Part shown: positions 1-5,708 of the stretch, piece by piece | Layout of the letters: every line of letters starts with the position of its first letter | How positions within the stretch are numbered: the first letter of the stretch is position 1 | DNA from: Phycisphaerales bacterium | GTDB taxonomy: Bacteria > Planctomycetota > Phycisphaerae > Phycisphaerales > UBA1924 | Assembly: GCA_029212425.1 (NCBI GenBank) | Contig: JARGNC010000103.1 | Location: 3,579-9,286, forward strand | Direction of reading: 5' to 3' | DNA: 5,708 bases | Notes under the pieces: model-generated | The model's input: only the letters and a program-made list of their open reading frames with translations | Told to the model about the DNA's origin: nothing | Databases searched by the model: none | Made by a program: the position numbers and the translations under genes

Positions 1-770
1 GCGGACTCGGACATGAGTCGGCACTTGTCGGCGCCGGGGATCGCGGTTGGGTGAACCTGGATCATTTCTGCGTTGCCGTACCATGCGCCTGCTTGGAAGC
101 ATCGTGACGCGGCTCCACCTGTGCAGATGACGGAGTTGGTGGATTTGCCGAAGACCAGTCCACAGCCGCCGGTCGCCATAACGACTGCGTCGCCTCGGAA
201 TGCTCGGATCTGCATGGTGCGCATGTCCTGAGCAACGATTCCGACAGCGCGGCGGTTCTCGCCCTCGCCTTCGAGGATCGGGTAGAGGAACTCCCAGTAG
301 CAGTACTCGGTGACCTTGCCTTCGGAAACATACCGGCGGGTCTGCTCGTCGAGTGCATAGAGGAGTTGCTGTCCGGTGGTCGCGCCGGAGAAGTGGGTTC
401 GTTTAAAGAGTGAACCACCAAAGAGGCGGAGGTCGCGGTAGCCTTCGCTTGAGCGGTTGAACGGGACACCCATGCGATCGAGGAGGTCGATGATCTTGGG
501 CGCCCAGTTGGTCATCTCGAGGACGGGGTGCTGGTCGTTGAGGAAGTCTCCGCCGATGAGGGTTTCGTCGAAGTGCTGGTATTCGGAGTATCCCTGCTGC
601 CTCGCGACCTCGTTGCACGCGTTGATGCCGCCTTGTGCGCAGACGGAGTGCGAGCGTTTGACAGGGACCATCGAGAAGAGATCGACGGGGACGCCTGCTT
701 CGGCGATTCGGATCGACGCGGCCAGTCCTGCCAGTCCGCCTCCGACGACGATGACTCGTTGCTCATTCAT
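1..770 (-). CDS. sdhA: Succinate dehydrogenase flavoprotein subunit SdhA, N-terminal 256 codons (runs off left edge)
   Basis: Flavoprotein subunit of complex II; it oxidises succinate to fumarate on the cytoplasmic face and passes electrons through FAD to SdhB. Translation from the ATG at 770 opens with MNEQRVIVVGGGLAGLAAS, a Rossmann FAD-binding motif with Gly10, Gly12 and Gly15. KRSHSVCAQGGINA follows, in which His41 matches the histidine that binds FAD covalently in this family. Further family motifs are THFSGATTGQQLL (about 125-137), FGKSTNSVICTGGAA, and QVHPTAIPGADKCRLMSES reaching the window edge. The frame stays open to base 1. Family members of this type are roughly 600 or more residues, so well under half is present, and the substrate-binding RGEGG region should lie just outside. 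The other ATGs near 766 and 777 are in other frames or stop at once, which fixes the start at 770. It lies 70 bases downstream of sdhC on the same strand, the sdhCAB order. Motif wording is nearer the Bacillus/Bacteroidetes type than E. coli SdhA. A fumarate reductase FrdA cannot be excluded from sequence alone. Confidence 0.95.
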   Translation of the reverse strand, partial: MNEQRVIVVGGGLAGLAASIRIAEAGVPVDLFSMVPVKRSHSVCAQGGINACNEVARQQGYSEYQHFDETLIGGDFLNDQHPVLEMTNWAPKIIDLLDRMGVPFNRSSEGYRDLRLFGGSLFKRTHFSGATTGQQLLYALDEQTRRYVSEGKVTEYCYWEFLYPILEGEGENRRAVGIVAQDMRTMQIRAFRGDAVVMATGGCGLVFGKSTNSVICTGGAASRCFQAGAWYGNAEMIQVHPTAIPGADKCRLMSES

Positions 771-777
771 TGCTCAT

Positions 778-781
778 CCTC
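778..781 (-). promoter_or_regulatory. Ribosome binding site of sdhA
   Basis: On the minus strand GAGG lies 7 bases before the ATG at 770 (GAGGATGAGCAATG). It supports that ATG over the earlier one at 777, which is in another frame and meets a stop after four codons. The sdhC-sdhA spacer (771-840) holds no convincing hairpin or promoter, so the two genes are probably co-transcribed. Confidence 0.65.
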
Positions 782-840
782 AGTTCTTCTTAAGTCAATA
801 ATCAGTTTTGGTTCGTTGCAAACAGGGGGTTGGACGCGGG

Positions 841-1725
841 TTATCCCTCAGGATCAGATGCGTTCGCTTCGAGCGTGACTTCGTCGGACAGCGCGTGCTC
901 AGCTGGATTGTGATCGATTGCTGGTGCGGAGTGTCCATCGAGGATGGACGCTTCGACCGCGCGTGCTGTGTCGTAATCAAGCAGCATCGCGCTCCCCAGT
1001 GCTGACCATGCGGCGAGCATGAGTCCTGCACCAAGAGCGGCACACACATAGCCCCACTTCTTCTGAGCGTGTTCAGAGACTGTCAGACCCCAAGTAATCG
1101 CGGCGGTCCACAGGCCATTGGCAAAGTGGAACACCAAGAGCGAGACACCCAGCAGGTAGAACAACGACACGAACAGACCAGCGGCGGTCCATCCTTCGGT
1201 CGATCCCTGCAGAGCTGCTGCGAGTGTTGAGGCGCTGTACTCGTGCGACCACGCGGTCCCTTCTGGGATCAGGAATGTCCATCCCCAGCGGAGGGTTGCG
1301 ATGTGGTAGAAGATGAAGAAGATCCCGAAGTATCCCGACCAACGCTGGAGAGAGTAGCGGAAGTTGTCTTGGTGCTTGTAGTGCTGGAGGTTGCCTTTGC
1401 CGCCTGTCGCGTAGTAGAAGCCGAGGATACAGTGGAACGCGATTGCGAGCCAGAGGGTGACTTCGATGAGGAACAGGTGCGGGACCTGGGTGTTGATCCA
1501 GGTGACCTCGTGGGCAAAGTACTGGACGCCCCCTTCGCTGACGCTCATGCCTTCGCCTTGATGGCGTCCCTTGAGCGCGAACCATCCCCACGCGAGGGAA
1601 GAGTTGGTCACGAGGTGGGCGATCAGGAAGACCCCGATCGGGAGGATGCCGGTCAATGAATGGAGTCGGCGGATCAGGAACTGGTTTCGTTGCATGAAAC
1701 TCTGCTGAGTAGCGGTGTTGCTCAC
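841..1725 (-). CDS. sdhC: Succinate dehydrogenase cytochrome b subunit SdhC (B-type, di-heme membrane anchor)
   Basis: Single membrane anchor of complex II: it binds two b-type hemes, docks SdhA/SdhB and carries electrons to quinone. The 294-residue protein has about five hydrophobic helices near residues 25-45, 84-106, 130-147, 180-209 and 224-248. It aligns by eye with Bacillus subtilis SdhC: RRLHSLTGILPIGVFLIAHL near the N-terminus, AFHCILG, FYHIATL, and VFHFANGLWTAAITWGLTV. His37, His98, His141 and His200 correspond to B. subtilis His28, His70, His113 and His155, the known axial heme ligands, and all are kept. The start is GTG at 1725 with GGAG 7 bases upstream; an in-frame ATG at 1695 (Met11) has less support. 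It is about 90 residues longer than the roughly 200-residue Bacillus protein. The extra length is a hydrophilic loop around 48-83, a longer helix III-IV loop (about 150-178) and an acidic, His-containing tail after about 250. It is followed by sdhA. Confidence 0.94.
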   Translation of the reverse strand: MSNTATQQSFMQRNQFLIRRLHSLTGILPIGVFLIAHLVTNSSLAWGWFALKGRHQGEGMSVSEGGVQYFAHEVTWINTQVPHLFLIEVTLWLAIAFHCILGFYYATGGKGNLQHYKHQDNFRYSLQRWSGYFGIFFIFYHIATLRWGWTFLIPEGTAWSHEYSASTLAAALQGSTEGWTAAGLFVSLFYLLGVSLLVFHFANGLWTAAITWGLTVSEHAQKKWGYVCAALGAGLMLAAWSALGSAMLLDYDTARAVEASILDGHSAPAIDHNPAEHALSDEVTLEANASDPEG

Positions 1726-1834
1726 GGTGGAACTCCGGAGGTCTGCGTGTCTTGTCTCGTGACCGATTGAATCCGGTCAGCGGTCGATCAGTCGTATCGG
1801 CTCAATGGGGCGTTTTTCGCCACGCGAGAGCGGA
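1726..1834 (-). other. Intergenic spacer upstream of sdhC with two small inverted repeats
   Basis: This 109-base gap between the DUF1844 stop and the sdhC start is the longest non-coding stretch of the window and the likely place for an sdh promoter, if the operon has its own. It holds two short inverted repeats. GGCG-TTTTT-CGCC lies at 1809-1821, 13 bases past the DUF1844 stop. An imperfect one, GACCGATTGAATCCGGTC, lies at 1761-1778. Neither is followed by a T-run on the minus strand, so neither is a standard intrinsic terminator. I see no clear -35/-10 pair. Read-through from the DUF1844 gene into sdhC is possible. Confidence 0.3.
1733..1736 (-). promoter_or_regulatory. Ribosome binding site selecting the GTG start of sdhC
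   Basis: On the minus strand GGAG (within CCGGAG) lies 7 bases before the GTG at 1725. This is good Shine-Dalgarno geometry and decides for the GTG start rather than the internal ATG ten codons later. The residues between the two starts (MSNTATQQSF) are polar, so the choice does not affect the first membrane helix. Confidence 0.65.
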
Positions 1835-2305
1835 TTAGGTGATCTTCAGGTCTGGGCCGCCACCTTGGATAGGCGGGGTCTGTCCCATCTGTTCGAGCGT
1901 CCCGTCTTGAGCGGCTTTTGATACTGCTTGCGAGACTTCGACGAACTGTTGCTGGAGCTCGACGATTGCTTGGGTGATCATCGTGGACTCTTCTTCAGTC
2001 AGATTCCCTTTGGTTTTCTCTTCGACGACTGAGAGCAGTTCGATGTTCAGACGAGCGACATCGAGGGAGACCATTGCTTTGCCTGACTGGTCTGGGAAGG
2101 CGCCCATGTACATGAGTGCTTGGGTCGCGAGCATGGAGACCAGCTCTTTGAATCCGAGTTGGTCTGGCAAACCGGGGATATTGCCCGATTCAGCGGCTTT
2201 CGCGGCCTTTTCTTGCTCTTGAGCCGCGAGTTTGGCTTTCTCGGCTTGCGCAGACGACTTCCAGTCGTCATCGATGATAATCTTTGGTTGTTCGGGGTCA
2301 GTCAT
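1835..2305 (-). CDS. DUF1844 domain-containing protein
   Basis: Conserved protein of unknown function, 156 residues, probably cytoplasmic: there is no signal peptide or clear membrane segment. Residues 1-20 (MTDPEQPKIIIDDDWKSSAQ) are acidic. A charged Ala/Lys/Glu-rich helix, probably coiled coil, follows at about 19-40. The DUF1844 core spans roughly 48-115: LGFKELVSMLATQALMYMGA, then the VSLDVARLNIELLSVVEEKTKGNLT region and EEESTMITQAIVELQQQF. The C-terminus is Gly/Pro-rich and flexible. DUF1844 is found in planctomycetes, acidobacteria and deltaproteobacteria, and I know of no established role. The ATG at 2305 is preceded by AAAAGGA 7 bases upstream. The gene is on the same strand as sdhC, 109 bases ahead of it, and divergent from the lipoprotein gene. 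A link with respiration would be inference from position only. Confidence 0.85.
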   Translation of the reverse strand: MTDPEQPKIIIDDDWKSSAQAEKAKLAAQEQEKAAKAAESGNIPGLPDQLGFKELVSMLATQALMYMGAFPDQSGKAMVSLDVARLNIELLSVVEEKTKGNLTEEESTMITQAIVELQQQFVEVSQAVSKAAQDGTLEQMGQTPPIQGGGPDLKIT

Positions 2306-2332
2306 TGGTGCATCCTTTTGTTGGTGTATGCT
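2305..2332 (+). promoter_or_regulatory. Possible weak sigma-70-like promoter in the divergent spacer
   Basis: On the plus strand TTGGTG (2305-2310), a 16-base spacer and TATGCT (2327-2332) resemble -35 and -10 boxes; the first matches TTGACA at only three positions and the second matches TATAAT at four. Transcription would begin near 2339, which is at or just inside the first candidate ATG of the lipoprotein gene. If real, it implies a leaderless message or a start at the second ATG (2368). This is weak pattern evidence; such matches occur by chance. Confidence 0.2.
2313..2319 (-). promoter_or_regulatory. Ribosome binding site of the DUF1844 gene
   Basis: On the minus strand AAAAGGA ends 7 bases before the ATG at 2305, which makes it the purine-rich Shine-Dalgarno sequence for this start. 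It sits inside the 32-base divergent spacer and takes up a good part of it. Confidence 0.6.
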
Positions 2333-2337
2333 AGGAC

Positions 2338-3693
2338 ATGAAACGGAGTTTGAGGTTGTATTACAGCATGGTTGGCATCAGGAAGTTGACACAGCGTCCC
2401 AAGTCTCGGATATGTGATCCGCATTGCTCGACCATCGGTCTTGCTGTGATTCTCCTCGCTGCAGGGGGGATTTCCGGATGTACAGGAAACAAGGTTCTGG
2501 GGAACCAACGCGAAGACACGACCGAGATCCGACTCGGAGACTTCAAAGGCGATCCAGATGCGACCGCCTCTGCAAGTAACGAGCACGCTTCGCAAAGCCA
2601 GTCTCCCGCTGAATCCTCGAACATTTCCGCGAACAGAACCACGACTGATCTCGACGGCAATCCGGTCGAGTCGATCAGTTCGAGCGAGAGAACACCGAGC
2701 CAGCGTTCAGCGATCCTCAGCGGCGATGATGGGCTTGAGTTCCTCGATGCGAAGGTTGGGGACATCAGTGGACATCCGATCTATGTCTCGAGCTTCTTCG
2801 GACCAATCAAAGATCGCTTGATCACCCTCGGTCAGCAATCAAATCTCAGCGACTGGAGAGCGGAGGCAATCGAGATCATCCGGAATCGACTCGACGGGAT
2901 CATCTACGACGAGTTGCTCCGCGCGGAAACCATCGCGGCACTTACCCCGCAACAACGCGTCGGGCTCCAATCCTTCCTCAAAGACTTCCGCTCCAATCTG
3001 CTGTCCCAGAATCTGGGGAGTGCGCAGCTTGCCAATCGACGGATTCTTGAAGAACAAGGGGTGACCCTTGACGAAGCGCTGCGCCAGAAAGAACTCGACA
3101 CGCTCGTAGGACTGACGCTCTATCAAGAAATCAACCGACGGATCAACATCTCGTGGCGGGACATCAAGCAACGCTACGAGCGGGACATCGAGAAGTACCA
3201 ACCAAATCCGACGGTTACTCTTCAGGTCATCCGTGTGATGGAAGCTGAGGGAGAGCCGGTAGATTCAATCACGGCTCGGCTGAATGCGGGCGAGGATTTT
3301 TCGGAGATTGCGAAATCCATCCCCAACAACTTCATGAAAGATCGAGAAGGAAAGATCGAACGCTTGCTCACCGATGAGTTTGAGAAAACCGATTTTTACC
3401 CGATCGATCTGATGAATGAAGCGGCATGGACGCTCGATGTAGGTGAATGGACTGGTCCTATTTCGCTTGGGAATGCAAATGTTTGGATTAAGTATCTCAG
3501 CAGAGAACAAGAATCTGTTTCGCTGTATGACGCTCAGCTCCAAATCTATCGCGAGCTCACCAACGAACGCCGCGAAAAGGAACGGAGCGAGTACCTGATG
3601 GAGTTGATCGAGCGGGCCCGTGTATCGAGCCGAGAGGAAATCTTGCTCCGCTTGATCTACATCGCTGAGCAACAGTACGGCCCGGCGAGATGA
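2338..3693 (+). CDS. Lipoprotein with SurA/PrsA-like chaperone and parvulin-like (PpiC) domain
   Basis: Probable exported, membrane-anchored folding factor. The N-terminus is basic, then a hydrophobic stretch (STIGLAVILLAAGG) leads to a lipobox ISGC with the lipidated cysteine at 48 (counting from 2338). Residues about 55-130 form a Ser/Thr/Asp/Glu-rich linker. Residues about 145-285 are helical and charged, like the N-terminal chaperone region of SurA/PrsA proteins. Residues about 292-390 follow the parvulin pattern: VTLQVIRVMEAE, then ITARLNAGEDFSEIAKS, a DREGKIERL segment where the family has GG-D-G, then EAAWTLDVGEWTGPI and NVWIKYLSRE. A charged helix (about 393-445) ends the protein. The family's His and Cys positions and its GG motif are poorly kept, so isomerase activity is doubtful; a chaperone role is safer. 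The start is uncertain: the ATG at 2338 has AGGA too close, while the in-frame ATG at 2368 has GAGG 12 bases upstream and gives a more normal signal peptide. The gene ends in an ATGA overlap with the next gene. Confidence 0.8.
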   Translation: MKRSLRLYYSMVGIRKLTQRPKSRICDPHCSTIGLAVILLAAGGISGCTGNKVLGNQREDTTEIRLGDFKGDPDATASASNEHASQSQSPAESSNISANRTTTDLDGNPVESISSSERTPSQRSAILSGDDGLEFLDAKVGDISGHPIYVSSFFGPIKDRLITLGQQSNLSDWRAEAIEIIRNRLDGIIYDELLRAETIAALTPQQRVGLQSFLKDFRSNLLSQNLGSAQLANRRILEEQGVTLDEALRQKELDTLVGLTLYQEINRRINISWRDIKQRYERDIEKYQPNPTVTLQVIRVMEAEGEPVDSITARLNAGEDFSEIAKSIPNNFMKDREGKIERLLTDEFEKTDFYPIDLMNEAAWTLDVGEWTGPISLGNANVWIKYLSREQESVSLYDAQLQIYRELTNERREKERSEYLMELIERARVSSREEILLRLIYIAEQQYGPAR

Positions 3694-4112
3694 CGCAGTT
3701 CTGTGGGAACATCTATGGAATGATCTTCCGCAGCTTTCGTGAAAACTCCGTCTGGAAACGCGGCGAAAACGCGGCGGCAAGACACCTGAAACGAAACGGA
3801 TACAAGATTCTCAAACGAAATCTTCGACTTGGGATGGGTGAGATCGATCTGCTATGCGAGGACACCGATAGCGGAACGATCGTGATCGTCGAGGTGAAAG
3901 CCCGACTCCAAAAACCGATGGATCAGCGACGGATTGATCCGGAAGCGAACATCACCGCCGCGAAGAAACGCAAGCTCCGGACACTCGCATCAGCGATCAT
4001 GAAGAAAGACGGCTACCGGGATCGACCGATCCGGATTGATGTGATCGCGGTTGTGTTTGAATCGGGAAAGAACTCGCCTGTTGAACTGCGACACTTTGAA
4101 GCCGCGGTTTAA
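3690..4112 (+). CDS. yraN: YraN/UPF0102 family protein, predicted endonuclease-fold
   Basis: Small cytoplasmic protein of the UPF0102 (YraN) family, which has a restriction-endonuclease-like fold. Its cellular role is not settled; a nuclease or Holliday-junction role has been suggested from the fold. Numbering from 3690 (140 residues), the hallmarks are GENAAARHLKRNGYKILKRN (Glu26), GMGEIDLLCED (Glu51, Asp53) and IVIVEVKAR (Glu68, Lys70), the usual E...D...ExK metal-site pattern. All key residues are present, so it looks intact. The ATG at 3690 overlaps the lipoprotein stop as ATGA and has no good Shine-Dalgarno, so it would rely on translational coupling. The in-frame ATG at 3720 (Met11) would give 130 residues, nearer the usual size of about 115-130, and the residues before it are not family-like, so the true start may be 3720. 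Its stop codon overlaps that of the convergent histidine kinase gene. Confidence 0.9.
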   Translation: MTQFCGNIYGMIFRSFRENSVWKRGENAAARHLKRNGYKILKRNLRLGMGEIDLLCEDTDSGTIVIVEVKARLQKPMDQRRIDPEANITAAKKRKLRTLASAIMKKDGYRDRPIRIDVIAVVFESGKNSPVELRHFEAAV

Positions 4113-5708
4113 TCGGTTGTTGATTCAGCGGTCTGTGTTTCTGGATCGCTCAAAGCTTCTTGCTGGTCGTTGCTTCCATTGACAGAAGGCGGACGCATCG
4201 AACTGCGGAACTTCGCTTCGAGCTTTGTTTCTTCGAGCAGCTCAGGATCGATCGTTGCCGGCAGGATAAGCGAGAACATTGACCCCGCGCCGATCTCGGA
4301 GACGAGTTGTATTTCGCCTTGCAATAAGCGTGTGAGTTCGGAAACAATCGCAAGACCAAGACCCGTCCCAGCGTGCACGCGGGTGTGTCCTGAGTCGACC
4401 TGCTGGAACTTGTCGAAGATTCGCTTCTGATCGTCGGGCGCGATGCCTTGCCCGTTATCGATGACTGAGACGCGGAGGCGGTCGGTACCAGAGTCATCGT
4501 CCGGGAGTCGCTCGGCGCGGAGGGTGATCTCTCCTTGCGCTCCGGTTGCGCTCTCCCCAGTGAACTTCACAGCATTCGAGAGCAGGTTGAACACGATTTG
4601 CTGAAACTTCTTTGCGTCTGTCTCGACCAACGGAATGTCATCCGCGAGATCGAGCATCACCTTGATGTCCTTCTTCCGCGCCAGTGGGTGGATCAATCCA
4701 ACCAGTGCTTGGCAGGTGTCGGAGATGTTCATCGGCGCGATGTTGAGTTCGACGCGCCCCGCTTCAATCTTCGCCATTTCCAGCAGCGACTCGATCATCT
4801 CCAGCAGGGTGCGTCCCGCTGATACGATATTGACCAGGTAACGCTCACGCTTGGACATCTCGTTGGGATCGAACCCCTCAGGGGGCTGCTCATGTTCCGC
4901 TGCGTCCGCGATATCTCCACGCACGATCTCCAGAAGCAGCTCCGCAAAACCAATAATCGCATTGAGCGGGGTGCGGAGCTCGTGGGATACGCTCGCAAGG
5001 AACTCGCCTTTGAGTCGAGCAGATTCGTACAGCGCGACATTTGCTTGCGCCAGTTCCGCGAGCTTGATGTCCATCGCGGCGTTCGCGCCTCGGAGTTGAT
5101 CCTGCTGGCGCTGAAGCTCGGTGAGCATCAGGTTGATGGTTTCTGCGAGTTCTTCGAACTCATCACCTGTCGCGATGGACGAACGCGTGGAGAGGTTGCC
5201 ATCGCGTACTTTTTCTGCGGTTTTCTGCAAGGACAGGACGGGACGGATGATCAATCGCTCTGTGATCCACGCGAACACGACCAGCGCAACCGCGAGCACG
5301 ACCACTCCTGCCGCGACGACATAGAGGAGGTTGACGACCATCAACCATCCCGCGCCAGGGGATTTGTGTTCGAGCATGAACACCGCATGAGGCTGAGCAT
5401 TGTCGTCCCGGAGGACATGCGCGTAGCTGTAGAGTCGGCTCCATCCGACCCAGTCTGCATCGAAATACTCAGACTTGGTCCCTGATCGCTCGAACTGTTT
5501 CATCGCTCGATCGAGGAATGGATTCTCGTTTCGTTGCGCGTTTGCTTGATTCCATGTGAAGGGGGTGATGATCGCGCCGTCCGCGTTTGAGGGTTCGCCG
5601 GAGAGCGGGTGGTTGTCGAGCATCCAAGTCGCGTACACGGATCGAGCGAGCTCGCGTTCTCCGGACCCCACCAATCCATTCATGCGGAGAAGGGGCAGGG
5701 AGAGGGCG
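4109..5708 (-). CDS. Membrane sensor histidine kinase with HAMP, HisKA and HATPase_c (N-terminus beyond right edge)
   Basis: Signal-sensing kinase that would autophosphorylate on a histidine and pass phosphate to a response regulator not seen here. Counting from the first internal Met (5683), residues 1-112 form an extracytoplasmic region. A membrane helix is at about 113-139, HAMP at about 138-192 (IIRPVLSLQKTAEKV, GDEFEELAETIN) and a coiled coil at about 187-222. HisKA follows with SHELRTPLNAIIGFAELL and phospho-acceptor His234. HATPase_c comes next: N box FNLLSNAVKF (Asn370), G1 DNGQGI (Asp409) and G2 GTGLGLAIVSEL (from Gly439). A polar Ser/Glu-rich tail of about 48 residues ends the protein. 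Catalytic residues are intact and no receiver domain is present. The frame stays open upstream of 5683 for eight codons (ALSLPLLR) to the edge, and no Shine-Dalgarno precedes that Met, so the true start and first membrane helix lie outside. The sensor region resembles DUF3365 without a heme CxxCH. The HisKA helices are separated by an unusually long linker (about 251-280). Confidence 0.93.
   Translation of the reverse strand, partial: ALSLPLLRMNGLVGSGERELARSVYATWMLDNHPLSGEPSNADGAIITPFTWNQANAQRNENPFLDRAMKQFERSGTKSEYFDADWVGWSRLYSYAHVLRDDNAQPHAVFMLEHKSPGAGWLMVVNLLYVVAAGVVVLAVALVVFAWITERLIIRPVLSLQKTAEKVRDGNLSTRSSIATGDEFEELAETINLMLTELQRQQDQLRGANAAMDIKLAELAQANVALYESARLKGEFLASVSHELRTPLNAIIGFAELLLEIVRGDIADAAEHEQPPEGFDPNEMSKRERYLVNIVSAGRTLLEMIESLLEMAKIEAGRVELNIAPMNISDTCQALVGLIHPLARKKDIKVMLDLADDIPLVETDAKKFQQIVFNLLSNAVKFTGESATGAQGEITLRAERLPDDDSGTDRLRVSVIDNGQGIAPDDQKRIFDKFQQVDSGHTRVHAGTGLGLAIVSELTRLLQGEIQLVSEIGAGSMFSLILPATIDPELLEETKLEAKFRSSMRPPSVNGSNDQQEALSDPETQTAESTTD

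Noticed and set aside
62..469. Minus-strand frame of 135 codons inside the sdhA region
   Set aside because: It is an out-of-frame shadow of sdhA. The Ser/Thr/Ala-rich translation has no family pattern, whereas the true frame carries FAD-binding motifs throughout.
1243..1659. Open frame of 138 codons on the plus strand opposite sdhC
   Set aside because: It lies wholly antisense to a confidently identified gene. Its Asp/Glu/Val-rich composition comes from the complementary codons, and no family is recognisable.
1761..1778. GACCGATTGAATCCGGTC inverted repeat as an operator or terminator
   Set aside because: The repeat is imperfect (one extra base) with a tiny loop, and no T-run follows on either strand. 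A second copy nearby, as for an operator pair, is not seen. Chance is likely.
1809..1821. Inverted repeat GGCG-TTTTT-CGCC just past the DUF1844 stop as an intrinsic terminator
   Set aside because: The stem is only 4 base pairs and no T-run follows it on the minus strand. It is mentioned only as part of the spacer.
3690..4260. High density of GATC/CGATC words as possible binding-site repeats
   Set aside because: They fall in coding sequence at Asp/Ile/Arg codons, occur across the whole window, and show no regular spacing, so they fit genomic codon and word preference.
4892..5485. Open frame of 197 codons on the plus strand opposite the histidine kinase gene
   Set aside because: It is a shadow of the kinase coding strand: charge-rich, low in normal hydrophobic pattern, no domain, and the opposite frame has intact kinase motifs.
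5684..5708. Met at 5683 as the real start of the histidine kinase
   Set aside because: The upstream sequence is pyrimidine-rich with no Shine-Dalgarno, the frame stays open to the edge, and the first membrane helix expected before the sensor domain would be missing.

Overview
The window reads as bacterial chromosome with moderately high GC, dense coding and no mobile element, tRNA, rRNA or CRISPR that I can see. The gene families point to a Planctomycetota-like bacterium, perhaps class Phycisphaerae. The evidence is a B-type (single-anchor, di-heme) succinate dehydrogenase, a DUF1844 protein with an acidic/basic N-terminal extension, and a long lysine/arginine-bearing lipoprotein signal sequence. 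This assignment is inference from protein style; nothing in the window proves it.

Layout from left to right: (1) On the minus strand, an sdhC-sdhA operon. sdhC (841-1725, GTG start) is complete; sdhA starts at 770 and runs off the left edge after 256 codons. sdhB is expected just beyond that edge. (2) Also on the minus strand, upstream of sdhC by 109 bases, a complete DUF1844 gene (1835-2305). (3) Divergent from it across only 32 bases, a plus-strand pair: a lipoprotein with a SurA/PrsA-like chaperone plus parvulin-like fold (2338-3693), then a YraN/UPF0102 nuclease-fold protein (3690-4112). The two are joined by an ATGA stop-start overlap. (4) Convergent with yraN, and sharing the bases of its stop codon, a membrane sensor histidine kinase on the minus strand (4109 to the right edge). 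Its N-terminus lies outside the window.

Functionally, the left part is central respiration: SdhC anchors the flavoprotein SdhA and iron-sulfur SdhB to the membrane and passes electrons to quinone. The middle holds cell-envelope protein folding and a conserved protein of unknown role. The right part is signal transduction, with an extracytoplasmic sensor, HAMP, HisKA and HATPase_c but no receiver domain in the visible part. I found no clearly novel system. The most interesting points are the kinase sensor region that resembles a DUF3365 (Tll0287-like) domain but lacks heme cysteines, the enlarged SdhC, the lipoprotein-yraN coupling, the very tight divergent gap with an ambiguous lipoprotein start, and the overlapping convergent stop codons.
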